Origin: Acinetobacter bouvetii DSM 14964 = CIP 107468
GTDB taxonomy: Bacteria > Pseudomonadota > Gammaproteobacteria > Pseudomonadales > Moraxellaceae
Assembly: GCF_000368865.1 (NCBI RefSeq)
Contig: NZ_KB849726.1
Span: 453,634-517,633, forward strand
Direction of reading: 5' to 3'
Length of the DNA stretch: 64,000 bases
Shown piece after piece: positions 54,263 to 62,821 of this stretch (the stretch's first letter is position 1; the number at the start of each line of letters is the position of its first letter). Position numbers and translations under genes: made by a program. Below the pieces are notes generated by a model, which worked only from the letters and a program-made list of their open reading frames with translations, searched no databases and had not been told where the DNA came from.

Positions 54263-55194
54263 TGCCAGTGGCTATGACCGGAAATATGGTCTGGCTTTTG
54301 GCGCTGAGCCTGCTGATTCTGTTTCTGCCCAGAGGGGTCTTGCCAAAGAGCTGGGCAGTTTTAGGCCTGTTGGCGTTGGCATTGAAAAGTCTGATGCCGC
54401 ATCCTTTCGAGCTGAATATTTTAGATGTTGGGCAAGGGCAGGCGATTTTTATCCGAGATCAGCATCATACGATGATGGTCGATATGGGAGGCAATCCCGA
54501 CGAGGAAAAATTCAGTATCGGCAAGCAAATTATTTTGCCATTTCTTTCAGTGAATGCAGTCAGTGAATTGGATCAGCTGGTATTGACCCATCTGGATCAG
54601 GATCATAGCGGCGGCTATTTTTCAATTCAGCATGATTTGCCGATCCATCAGCTGACGTCCAGTGAGCGCCCAGAGATGCCGGCTCAAACCTCATTTGATT
54701 ACTGCTATCAAGGACAGCGCTGGCAGTGGAATGATCAGCTCAGCATAGAGGTGCTTTCGCCAGCAAAGCCTCAGCTGGGCATGGCAGGGCGGAGCAAAAA
54801 TGAAAACTCTTGTGTGCTGTATGTGCAGCTGAAGAATGCTGCGCCGTACCGGAGCTTTTTATTGATGGGGGATGCCGGCTGGGAAACGGAATTTCAGCTG
54901 ATGCAGCAGTATCCAGATTTAAAAGCAGATGTGTTGATCTTAGGCCATCATGGCAGCCGCAACAGTTCAGCTTACGGATTTTTAAAAGCGCTGCAGCCGA
55001 AATTAGCGATTGCATCGGCAGGAAAATTTAACCGTTATGGGCATCCAAGCGCATTAACGCAAGCGCGGCTGTCGCAGCTGAATATTCCGCTGCTGACGAC
55101 GAGTCAGCTGGGAAACATTCAATTTCTGCAGCAGGATGGAAAAATTCATCTTCATTTTGCAAGGGATCAATGGAAGTGGCTGCGCAGGGATTAG
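54262..55194 (+). CDS. comEC: ComEC C-terminal metallo-beta-lactamase-like part (split gene)
   Basis: From ATG 54262, 310 residues: a membrane helix (MVWLLALSLLILFLPRG) and the metallo-beta-lactamase-like domain of ComEC with LNILDVGQGQAIFI, THLDQDHSGG (the HxDxDH metal motif) and LGHHGSRNSS. This domain is thought to degrade the non-transforming strand. The frame is open back to 54067 but upstream of about 54250 it encodes nothing ComEC-like. Ancestral FSQSALMPV would be restored by adding one AGTC unit near 54250-54254, so loss of a 4-bp repeat is one explanation. Its stop overlaps the stop of the convergent acyltransferase gene (TTAG). Confidence 0.85.
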   Translation: MPVAMTGNMVWLLALSLLILFLPRGVLPKSWAVLGLLALALKSLMPHPFELNILDVGQGQAIFIRDQHHTMMVDMGGNPDEEKFSIGKQIILPFLSVNAVSELDQLVLTHLDQDHSGGYFSIQHDLPIHQLTSSERPEMPAQTSFDYCYQGQRWQWNDQLSIEVLSPAKPQLGMAGRSKNENSCVLYVQLKNAAPYRSFLLMGDAGWETEFQLMQQYPDLKADVLILGHHGSRNSSAYGFLKALQPKLAIASAGKFNRYGHPSALTQARLSQLNIPLLTTSQLGNIQFLQQDGKIHLHFARDQWKWLRRD

Positions 55195-56192
55195 TTGGCA
55201 GCAGGAGCAGAAGCGTTTCCTGTTAAATCTGCAGCCGCCATGTTTTTTTCTGCCGCTGTTTCATTTCGGATTTTTTGCGCCAGGGCTACAGCCTCATGCA
55301 TGGGCAGATGGTAAATGGAATCCGTGGCAGGACTGGCTTTAAAGCGTTTATAGCTCCAGTGATAATGTTCTGGATACTTTCGGATTAAGTCCTCTAAAGC
55401 TGTAAAAATAACCCTTGAGCCATCGTTCGCTGTGCCTTGATAGACTGCTTCATCGATGGGTTCGATATACATGTCAAAGCCATCGTTTGCATTGCGCAGG
55501 GCATATAGAAAAAGCGCTTTGGCTTTGGTTTTCTGAATCAGTTTGGCGCTTAAGTTGCTGGTGGCTAAGGGCAAGCCAAAATAAGGAATCATTTCACCGC
55601 CTGCATTTGGCGTATGGTCTGGCAAAATAACCGTAGTGCCGCCTTGCTTGAGCGCCTTAAAAATCTGCCGAACACCTGATTCATCCGTTGGCACTAAATG
55701 GGCCTGCTCGCGGCTGCGCGCATCGCGGACAAAGGCATCAGCGGTTGGGTTTTTCACAGGCTTATACATGATGGTCATCTGAGTGTACTGGGCAAACCAT
55801 GCATTCATGATTTCCCAAGTGCCAAAGTGAGGCACAATCAAGACCAGGCCTTTATTTTCAGCCAAAGCGTCATGAAAATACTGTTCACCGTAAACATGGT
55901 GAATACGTGAAAGATTTTTTTGATTGCTGGATCCCCAAATGCTGAAAAATTCAAAATAGGAAAGTAATTCATTGCGGATGGCCTGAGCCGTAATTTGTTC
56001 GCGCTGCTGCTCACTGAGTTCTGGCAATGCCAGCTGCAGATTCAATCGAATGGTTTCTGATGTTTTTGAAATGTTTAAAGCATTGACTAAACCTGCAAGC
56101 GCTTTTGCAATAAAACGAGAAAATTGAATAGGTTGACGGCTGATAAATTTCAATAGTCGATACGTTGTATTCTGCGGATTCTGTTCGGTCAT
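55191..56192 (-). CDS. Lipid A biosynthesis acyltransferase (LpxL/LpxM family)
   Basis: 333 residues. A single N-terminal amphipathic/membrane region precedes the HTRB-type acyltransferase core with the HX4E motif HFGTWE near residue 121. VILPDHTPNAGGEMIPYFGLPL and a late HYHWSYKRFK (YxWxxKRF-like) motif follow, as in LpxL/LpxM enzymes that add secondary acyl chains to lipid A at the inner membrane. A low-complexity Ala-rich tail (AAEKNMAAADLTGNASAPAAN) is unusual. LpxL versus LpxM cannot be decided from sequence alone. Confidence 0.88.
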   Translation of the reverse strand: MTEQNPQNTTYRLLKFISRQPIQFSRFIAKALAGLVNALNISKTSETIRLNLQLALPELSEQQREQITAQAIRNELLSYFEFFSIWGSSNQKNLSRIHHVYGEQYFHDALAENKGLVLIVPHFGTWEIMNAWFAQYTQMTIMYKPVKNPTADAFVRDARSREQAHLVPTDESGVRQIFKALKQGGTTVILPDHTPNAGGEMIPYFGLPLATSNLSAKLIQKTKAKALFLYALRNANDGFDMYIEPIDEAVYQGTANDGSRVIFTALEDLIRKYPEHYHWSYKRFKASPATDSIYHLPMHEAVALAQKIRNETAAEKNMAAADLTGNASAPAAN

Positions 56193-56319
56193 TGCGTGTA
56201 ATCAATAATGCAAAAAGAAAATAGTGAATTTATTATAGGATAAAATACTATGTTTAGACAGTTTAGGTACTTTCAGTGTATATAATGAGGTACTTCTTAA
56301 CTGTTTTATTGGATTTTTT

Positions 56320-57363
56320 ATGTCCGATTGGCCACCAAAACCTGAAAACGAAACACAAAATACGCAACAGAATAGTCAACTGCCATTAGGCAAACAGCAG
56401 CCAACCGGCAATGAGTGGAAACTGCTTGAAAAAGTGGTTTTAGCTTCGGTTGTAGAGCAGCGCCGCGCCCGCCGCTGGGGAATTTTCTTTAAGTTTTTAA
56501 CTTTTGCCTACATTTTATTTATCTTGGTTGCTTTAGGGAAAAGCTGCAGTACAGCATCGACAGATGATGTGGGATCAATTGGTTCGCACATTGCTGTGGT
56601 CGATATAGTAGGGACAATTGCTGCAGATAAGCAAAGCGTCAACAGCACAAATACCATCCGTTCTTTGAAAAAAGCATTTGAAAATAAGCAAAGCAAAGCA
56701 GTGGTGCTGAATATTAATTCACCAGGCGGTTCGCCTGTTCAGTCAGATGAAATTTGGCAAGAAATTCAGTATCTGAAAAAACAGCATACGGATAAAAAAA
56801 TCTATGCAGTGATTGGTGATACAGGCGCTTCGGGTGCATATTACATTGCATCTGCAGCAGATGAAATCATTGTCAATCCATCAAGCTTAGTGGGTTCAAT
56901 TGGCGTGATCATGCCGAATTACGGTGTGAATGGCTTAATGCAAAAATTAGGCGTTGAAGACCGCACCATGACGTCGGGGGAAAACAAAGCGATTTTATCC
57001 ATGACGCAGCCAGTAGATCCTGCGCAAAAAGCGCATGTTCAGGGCGTACTGGATAATGTGCATGATCATTTTATCAATGCTGTAAAACAAGGCCGCGGCA
57101 AAAAGCTGAAATCCAATGATCCGGCGATTTTCTCCGGTTTGTTCTGGACTGGCGAGCAAGCGGTTAAACTGGGTATTGCAGACCGTGTCGGCAGTTTAAA
57201 TACCTTAAAGCGTGAACTGAAAACTGATAAAGCAGTGAACTACACAATTGAATACAGCCCATTTGATTCGGTTCTTGGCCGTATGGGGTCTTCAATCGGT
57301 CAAGGTTTTGCTTCATCACTTTCACAGCAAGTTCAGTCTGAAAATCAAACAAAATTGCAATGA
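56320..57363 (+). CDS. sppA: Signal peptide peptidase SppA-type serine protease (S49)
   Basis: 347 residues, the short (one-domain) SppA form. One transmembrane helix (FKFLTFAYILFILVALG, about 66-82) anchors a periplasmic S49 domain. The catalytic Ser is in DTGASGAYYIAS near residue 171 and the Lys in TSGENKAI near residue 223, the Ser/Lys dyad arrangement of SppA; NSPGGSP forms the oxyanion strand. It digests signal peptides left after secretion. The next gene overlaps by 4 bp. Confidence 0.92.
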   Translation: MSDWPPKPENETQNTQQNSQLPLGKQQPTGNEWKLLEKVVLASVVEQRRARRWGIFFKFLTFAYILFILVALGKSCSTASTDDVGSIGSHIAVVDIVGTIAADKQSVNSTNTIRSLKKAFENKQSKAVVLNINSPGGSPVQSDEIWQEIQYLKKQHTDKKIYAVIGDTGASGAYYIASAADEIIVNPSSLVGSIGVIMPNYGVNGLMQKLGVEDRTMTSGENKAILSMTQPVDPAQKAHVQGVLDNVHDHFINAVKQGRGKKLKSNDPAIFSGLFWTGEQAVKLGIADRVGSLNTLKRELKTDKAVNYTIEYSPFDSVLGRMGSSIGQGFASSLSQQVQSENQTKLQ

Positions 57364-58169
57364 AACCATTAATTCACTTTGCGCACGCCAATGGCGTACC
57401 ATCAAAAGTTTATCAAAAGCTGTTTGATCTGCTGAGCGATGAATACGACGTTATTTATGTGCCTTTGCTCGGGCCAGACAAGCGCTATCCGATTGATAAT
57501 CACTGGGAGAGCTTGACGCAGCATGCAATAGACAGCATTGTGCGGCAAGCCAATGGCAGAAAAGTCATCGGCCTTGGGCATTCGCTAGGCGCAGTGCTGA
57601 GTTTTCAGGCGGCTTTAGCGCGTCCTGAATTGTTTGAGCAGGTGATTATGCTGGACCCGCCATTGATCATGGGGAAAGAGTCTTTGGCATTGCATATTGC
57701 GAAGACGCTTAAACTGAAAGCAGTGGATCAGATGTCTCCAGCATCTTTGTCATTGCGGCGCCGTGACCATTGGGAAAGCCGTGAACAGGCGGCAGAATTG
57801 CTGCGTGCAAAAGGTTTTTATCAGTATTTTGATGCGGACTGTTTTCAAGCCTATATTGATCATGCATTAATGGATGATCGGGTGCGCGGCGGGGTTGAGC
57901 TGACCATTTCTAAAATGGATGAAGTCAAGATCTTTAGAACCAACCCCTCTTTGTGGTGGCTGCCGCAGCCTAAACCTGCGGTGCCTGCGCATTATGTGGC
58001 GGCGGAAAATGGTCCATTTATTGGGCATGGCTTTCCGCAAATGGTGAAAAAGAAATTTGGCATTCCGTACACTGTTGCTCAGGGTAGTCATATGTTCCCA
58101 TTGGAACAGCCAGCAGAAACTGTGAAGTTGATCAAAGACTTAATTAAACTTAATAATGTTCGATCTTAA
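57360..58169 (+). CDS. Alpha/beta hydrolase coupled to sppA
   Basis: 269 residues. HFAHANGVPSKVYQKLFDLL at the start, nucleophile elbow GLGHSLGA (Ser near residue 75), and a final His in AQGSHMFPLEQP fit an alpha/beta hydrolase with a helical cap. ATG overlaps the sppA stop (ATGA), so both are translated from one message; a functional link to signal peptide turnover is not established. No signal peptide. Substrate unknown. Confidence 0.88.
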   Translation: MKPLIHFAHANGVPSKVYQKLFDLLSDEYDVIYVPLLGPDKRYPIDNHWESLTQHAIDSIVRQANGRKVIGLGHSLGAVLSFQAALARPELFEQVIMLDPPLIMGKESLALHIAKTLKLKAVDQMSPASLSLRRRDHWESREQAAELLRAKGFYQYFDADCFQAYIDHALMDDRVRGGVELTISKMDEVKIFRTNPSLWWLPQPKPAVPAHYVAAENGPFIGHGFPQMVKKKFGIPYTVAQGSHMFPLEQPAETVKLIKDLIKLNNVRS

Positions 58170-58190
58170 GTTTTTAAAAATCGTTATGTT

Positions 58191-58218
58191 AAAAAAGCAC
58201 TCCATTGAGTGCTTTTTT
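58191..58218 (+). terminator. Terminator of sppA-hydrolase operon
   Basis: AAAAAAGCACTC-CATT-GAGTGCTTTTTT, also usable by the convergent META gene. Confidence 0.87.
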
Positions 58219-58244
58219 ATAAAGTAGGTCGTTAAATTTAACAA

Positions 58245-58682
58245 TTACTTCGTATTTTCAAATTTCAAAATAACATTGTTATTGGTGTCTAAAAATTTCA
58301 GCTCATCTTTAGAAGCATCATAATGAGTGACTTGGTTCAATGCTTGATTAAAGCTTTGAGGAATGTTTGTTGCGGTCAAACAGGCTTTTTGTGTTGATGC
58401 AAGGTTGGAAAATTGGATTTTAGTGTTTTGTACAGCATATCCACCCATGAATCGATTACAGCCATCCGATCCGCTGACACGGGTATTGTCGAAAGAAATA
58501 CTCGGTACATTTGAATTAGCAGGATCAGCTTCAAGCTTCACGCCTTGAATTTCACTTGCAACCCAGTTTTTGTTTTGTAGCTTATCTAAATTACGGTCAG
58601 TGGCTGGATTTTGTGTCGTAGCACAACCAACCATCGCTAATGTTATACATGCACAAGTGGTGATTTTGATGGTTTTTAACAT
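58245..58682 (-). CDS. META/HslJ-domain lipoprotein
   Basis: 145 residues. MLKTIKITTCACITLAMVGC carries a lipobox (MVGC, Cys20). The mature part is a META domain: NWVASEIQGVKLE, then ISFDNTRVSGSDGCNRFMGGYAV and LASTQKACL, with the usual two Cys (DGC, KAC) and a C-terminal strand NNVILKFENTK. HslJ-type META proteins are heat-inducible or virulence-associated envelope proteins of uncertain function. Single gene, expected outer-membrane or periplasmic location. Confidence 0.87.
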   Translation of the reverse strand: MLKTIKITTCACITLAMVGCATTQNPATDRNLDKLQNKNWVASEIQGVKLEADPANSNVPSISFDNTRVSGSDGCNRFMGGYAVQNTKIQFSNLASTQKACLTATNIPQSFNQALNQVTHYDASKDELKFLDTNNNVILKFENTK

Positions 58683-58870
58683 GTGATTTTCTCCGCATTT
58701 AAAGGGATGTCATAATTTCTAAAGTTTTATCAGCTTATATTTTTAATGATGTGGAAACGATTCAATTAACGAAAAAAAACATATTCATCATAAATTTTTA
58801 ATATTTTAAACAACGTATTTTTTTCATTTATTTTTTAAGCATATGCTGAGTCGATTCAGGTGCAAAAACA

Positions 58871-58893
58871 AAAAACGCATCCGAAGATGCGTT
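58871..58893 (-). terminator. Terminator of purMN
   Basis: Minus strand AACGCATC-TTCG-GATGCGTTTTT, with a UUCG loop, 22 bp past the purN stop. Confidence 0.85.
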
Positions 58894-58915
58894 CATTATT
58901 AAATTTTATAATTGC

Positions 58916-59545
58916 TTAGAGCTTGCAGAATTGTACAGGTTCTTTCATAGCCTGACCACGGTACAGTACACCGTGTTCAGTATGCTGGATCGTGCCGTTG
59001 CATATCCATTCAGCGACTTGCGGATAAATCACATGCTCAAGCACATGAACACGATTTGCCAAGGTATGTGCATTATCATGTCCATTCACTTTCAGCACGC
59101 CTTGCGCAAGCGCTTGGCCTGCATCCAGCTCTGCAGTAACATAATGCACCGTACAGCCATGCAGTGTGTCGCCGGTATTCAGGACGCGTTGATGCGTATG
59201 CATGCCTTTATAATTTGGCAATAGGGAAGGGTGGATGTTAATCATTTTACCTTCCCATGCTTTGACAAACTGCGCACTTAAAATGCGCATGAAGCCAGCT
59301 AAAATCACCAAATCAGCATCCCATTCCAGCAATTGCTGATGCATGACATCATCAAAGGCTTCGCGGTTTGGATATTGCTTGTGTTCAATCACTGCAGTTG
59401 GAATGTCTGCATTTTGAGCGCGCTTTAAAGCATAAGCTTCAGGCTTATTGGAAATTACTCCGACAATTTTCCCTGAAAGATTGGCATCAATCAGGGCTTG
59501 CAGGTTGCTTCCGCTGCCTGAAACAAGAACAGCAATTTTAGTCAT
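58916..59545 (-). CDS. purN: Phosphoribosylglycinamide formyltransferase (GART)
   Basis: Transfers a formyl group from 10-formyl-THF to GAR, step 3 of de novo purine synthesis. 209 residues starting KIAVLVSGSGSNLQALID. The catalytic region ILAGFMRIL, NIHPSLLPNYKGMHTHQRVL (with Asn/His) and TVHYVTAELDAGQALAQ (with the catalytic Asp) is complete. It lies 9 bp downstream of purM, the conserved purMN operon. Confidence 0.96.
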   Translation of the reverse strand: MTKIAVLVSGSGSNLQALIDANLSGKIVGVISNKPEAYALKRAQNADIPTAVIEHKQYPNREAFDDVMHQQLLEWDADLVILAGFMRILSAQFVKAWEGKMINIHPSLLPNYKGMHTHQRVLNTGDTLHGCTVHYVTAELDAGQALAQGVLKVNGHDNAHTLANRVHVLEHVIYPQVAEWICNGTIQHTEHGVLYRGQAMKEPVQFCKL

Positions 59546-59554
59546 GAAAAGTGC

Positions 59555-60625
59555 TTATGCAAAAATCACACGGATTTTTTCGTCAGCGCCTTCTACTGAT
59601 GCTGCATTGTCTTGGATTTTACCCATTTTCCAAGCTTTTTCGCCTTGAGCAGTCAAAACTTCAATCGTTTTATCCGCATCAGCTGCATCAACAACAAGCA
59701 CCATGCCTACGCCGCAGTTAAATGTGCGGTACATTTCGAATTGTTCAACACCGCCTTCTTTTTGAAGCAGTTTGAACAGTTCTGGCCATTCCCAAGAAGA
59801 CTCATTGACAACAGCTTGAGCGCCATTCGGCAGAACGCGCGGAAGGTTGCCTGGCAAGCCGCCGCCAGTGATGTGCGCCATGGCGTGAACATCGACTTGC
59901 TTAAGCAGCTCAAGAATTGGCTTGACATAAATGCGTGTCGGTTCCATTGCTGTATCAGCAAGTGGGCGGCCATCAACAATTTGAGTCAGGTCAACGTTTT
60001 TAACGTCTAAAATTTTACGAAGAAGAGAGTAGCCATTAGAGTGCGCGCCGCTTGATGCAACACCAATTAAAACGTCATCCGCTTTAACCTTAGTGCCGTC
60101 AATAATTTTGCTTTGCTCCACAACACCTACGCAGAAACCTGCAAGGTCATAGTCGTCACCTTCATACATGCCTGGCATTTCAGCAGTTTCACCGCCAACC
60201 AATGCACAGCCTGAAAGCTCACAGCCTTTGCCAATGCCAGTGACAACATTTGCAGCAACATCTACGTTTAAGTGGCCAGTCGCATAATAGTCAAGGAAGA
60301 ATAATGGCTCTGCACCGCAGACAAGAAGATCGTTTACACACATTGCAACCAAATCTTGACCAATCGTGTCATGACGGTTTAAGTTCAATGCTAAACGTAA
60401 TTTTGTACCAACACCGTCTGTGCCAGATACGAGAACAGGTTCTTCATAACCTTTAGGAATTTTACAAAGAGCGCCGAAGCCGCCTAATCCGCCCATTACT
60501 TCAGGGCGTGCAGTACGTTTCGCGACAGATTTGATGCGATCGACTAACGCGTCGCCCGCTTCAATATCGACACCTGCATCTTTATAGCTTAAACCAGTGT
60601 TTGGGGTAGAAGTTGAGTTGCTCAT
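59555..60625 (-). CDS. purM: Phosphoribosylformylglycinamidine cyclo-ligase (AIR synthetase)
   Basis: ATP-dependent ring closure of FGAM to AIR, step 5 of purine synthesis. 356 residues with [20 protein letters not shown] at the N-terminus, [26 protein letters not shown] (nucleotide/substrate loop), [15 protein letters not shown] and [16 protein letters not shown]. First gene of the purMN operon; divergent from perM across 136 bp, where no clear PurR-like operator was recognised. Confidence 0.97.
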   Translation of the reverse strand: MSNSTSTPNTGLSYKDAGVDIEAGDALVDRIKSVAKRTARPEVMGGLGGFGALCKIPKGYEEPVLVSGTDGVGTKLRLALNLNRHDTIGQDLVAMCVNDLLVCGAEPLFFLDYYATGHLNVDVAANVVTGIGKGCELSGCALVGGETAEMPGMYEGDDYDLAGFCVGVVEQSKIIDGTKVKADDVLIGVASSGAHSNGYSLLRKILDVKNVDLTQIVDGRPLADTAMEPTRIYVKPILELLKQVDVHAMAHITGGGLPGNLPRVLPNGAQAVVNESSWEWPELFKLLQKEGGVEQFEMYRTFNCGVGMVLVVDAADADKTIEVLTAQGEKAWKMGKIQDNAASVEGADEKIRVIFA

Positions 60626-60761
60626 AATGAAGTCTCCGCATTCGCGGGGCGATTATACCTGAATATACGAAACACATATGTTATTTATGCGCTAAAATGC
60701 TATCTTTACTGAAATATTTTTTATCTCTATAACGATTAAACTGAAAAAAGGGCGAATTTTT

Positions 60762-61982
60762 ATGGTTGATAAAACCTTACGTCGCATTTTTATTATTGCA
60801 GGCATAGTGCTGATCCTTTGGGTACTGTACCTTTTGAAGCCGGTTGTGCTTCCTTTTATTGTTGCCTTTTTAGTTGCCTATTTATTCAGTCCGCTTGTGA
60901 ATAAGCTGCATGGCATCGGTTTGCCGCGCTGGCTGTCTATCAGCATTGTATTTGTCGGCATCGGGCTGGTGCTGACATGGGCGATGTGGTACTTGGTGCC
61001 GCTTGTCTGGCAGCAGCTGATGTATGCCAAGACCAGCATTCCGGCAGGTATTCACTGGGTGAATTACACCTTTTTGCCTTGGCTGTCCCACACCTTTAAT
61101 CTAATGCCGATGGAAATAGACACTGAACAAATGTCTAAAGCCATTATGGATTACATTCAAACCAATTACAGCGCCGACAGCATACAGGCGGTGCTGCTGA
61201 AGGTTGCGCAATCAGGCCTGAACTTTATCCAGATTGGCGGTACGGTTGTTCTTATTCCCATCATCGCTTTCTATTTTCTGCTGGATTGGGAGCGCATGCT
61301 TGAAAGTTTCCGCAGATTAATCCCTCGCCCTTATGAAAAAAGCACCTTGAAAATTGTGAGTGAATGCCACAGTGTTCTGGGCGCTTTTGTCAAAGGCCAG
61401 TTTCTGGTGATGTTTTTACTGGGCGTGGTTTATGCCGTCGGCTTGCAGATCATCGGCATCGAAGTCGGGCTGATTATTGGCATGATTGCAGGCCTTGCCA
61501 GCATTATTCCTTATCTTGGCTTTGCCGTCGGCATTATTGCTGCCGTCATCGCGACACTGTTCCAGTTTGGGCTGGATTGGATGCAGCTGTTTTTAGTGCT
61601 GGTTGTCTTTATGATTGGCCAGGCTGTGGAAGGCTATATTTTGCAGCCCTTCCTGCTGGGCGATAAAATTGGACTTTCACCTGTGGCTGTGGTTTTTGCC
61701 GTTTTGGCAGGCGCGCAGCTGGCCGGATTTTTAGGCATGCTGATCGCATTGCCGGTTGCCGCCATCATTGTCGTGCTGCTTCGCCATGTGCGTGAATACT
61801 ATGAGCGCAGCCAGCTGTATGGCTCAGATGCGGTTGTGGCGCATGCCGGAAATGCAGGTTCAATTTCGATTGAAACCGAGCAGGCTAATGTTGATATTGA
61901 GTTCAAAGAAACTGCAGCAAAAACTCTGCAAGATCCTGAAAAATCGAGTAAGATCGATGCATCAGAAAATAAAGATTTATAA
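60762..61982 (+). CDS. perM: AI-2E/PerM-family membrane protein
   Basis: 406 residues with about eight membrane helices: IFIIAGIVLILWVLYLLKPVVLPFIVAFLVAYLFSPLV at the start and a repeated GxxxxLGxxxxxxxxG helix set (IIGMIAGLASIIPYLGFAVGIIAAVIATL). The late segment GQAVEGYILQPFLLGDKIGLSPVAVVFAVLAG is the family signature. A soluble C-terminal tail of about 60 residues follows. Related proteins export AI-2 or act as Na+/H+ antiporters; the function here is not established. hda follows after 15 bp, a pairing common in gammaproteobacteria. Confidence 0.9.
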   Translation: MVDKTLRRIFIIAGIVLILWVLYLLKPVVLPFIVAFLVAYLFSPLVNKLHGIGLPRWLSISIVFVGIGLVLTWAMWYLVPLVWQQLMYAKTSIPAGIHWVNYTFLPWLSHTFNLMPMEIDTEQMSKAIMDYIQTNYSADSIQAVLLKVAQSGLNFIQIGGTVVLIPIIAFYFLLDWERMLESFRRLIPRPYEKSTLKIVSECHSVLGAFVKGQFLVMFLLGVVYAVGLQIIGIEVGLIIGMIAGLASIIPYLGFAVGIIAAVIATLFQFGLDWMQLFLVLVVFMIGQAVEGYILQPFLLGDKIGLSPVAVVFAVLAGAQLAGFLGMLIALPVAAIIVVLLRHVREYYERSQLYGSDAVVAHAGNAGSISIETEQANVDIEFKETAAKTLQDPEKSSKIDASENKDL

Positions 61983-61997
61983 GGCCCGTATAGATAT

Positions 61998-62702
61998 ATG
62001 CGTCAATTGCAGTTAGATATTGAACCTCAGCTGGATGCCCGGATCAGTGATTTTTCTGGGCCAGGCTGGGGACATGTCATTGATGGCGTGCGTCAGCTGC
62101 ATGCGGGCTTAATGAACCGTTTTTATATCTATGGCGGTGCGGGAACCGGTAAAAGCCATTTGCTTTCCGCAATTTGTGACTCGTATTTAGAAATTGGCAA
62201 ATCAGCAATTAAAGTTTCTTTATTAGAGCTTTTGGATGCGCCAACAGAAGCCATTACCTCGCTCGATCAATACGATTTAGTCGCTTTAGATGATATTGAA
62301 GCAATCAGTGGCGTGCCGCATTGGCAAAAAGCAGTTTTTCATTTAATCAATTACAATAATGAAGGCGGCGGGCAACTGGTCTTTTCATCCCGTTTTGCGC
62401 CAATTGAACTGAAATTGGAACTTCCGGATTTGCAGTCCCGCTTGACTCAGGCGGTCAGCGTTAAAGTGCCGAATGGCAGCTTATATGCGGACAGGCAGGC
62501 TTTGGTTTTATCTGTGCTTTCGCGCAGAGGCATCCATATCGATCAGCAAATTGTTGACTATTTATTATTGCACGGCCCGCATCAAGCCTCGATTTTACTG
62601 CAGACTTTAGAGCAGCTGATTCAGCTGCTGAAAGGGGAGAAAACCAAGCTCAGCAATGCCGCTTTACGGCAGATTTATGCGCTGATTGATGAATATCGAT
62701 AA
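61998..62702 (+). CDS. hda: DnaA regulatory inactivator Hda
   Basis: AAA+ protein that, bound to the replication clamp, stimulates ATP hydrolysis by DnaA after initiation (RIDA). 234 residues. The N-terminal QLQLDI is the clamp-binding motif. Walker A is YGGAGTGKSHLL near residue 47, Walker B LVALDDIEAI, with sensor-1 region VFSSRFAP and an arginine finger/sensor-2 region in LQSRL and a helical lid at the end. The C-terminal dsDNA-binding domain of DnaA is absent, as expected. Confidence 0.92.
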   Translation: MRQLQLDIEPQLDARISDFSGPGWGHVIDGVRQLHAGLMNRFYIYGGAGTGKSHLLSAICDSYLEIGKSAIKVSLLELLDAPTEAITSLDQYDLVALDDIEAISGVPHWQKAVFHLINYNNEGGGQLVFSSRFAPIELKLELPDLQSRLTQAVSVKVPNGSLYADRQALVLSVLSRRGIHIDQQIVDYLLLHGPHQASILLQTLEQLIQLLKGEKTKLSNAALRQIYALIDEYR

Positions 62703-62714
62703 ACTGTAAAAAAT

Positions 62715-62732
62715 CTTGAGTAATTACTCAAG
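62715..62732. promoter_or_regulatory. 18-bp perfect palindrome between hda and the CSLREA gene
   Basis: CTTGAGTAATTACTCAAG is a perfect palindrome with no T-tract after it, so it resembles an operator more than a terminator. It lies 13 bp past hda and 90 bp before the next start. Confidence 0.45.
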
Positions 62733-62821
62733 CTATGACAAAGTACACAAAATAATTCGATGCTGCAGGGAATTTGCGGCTAAAGAATAAAAAAGAAATA
62801 AAAAGATACAAGGAGAAGGTT

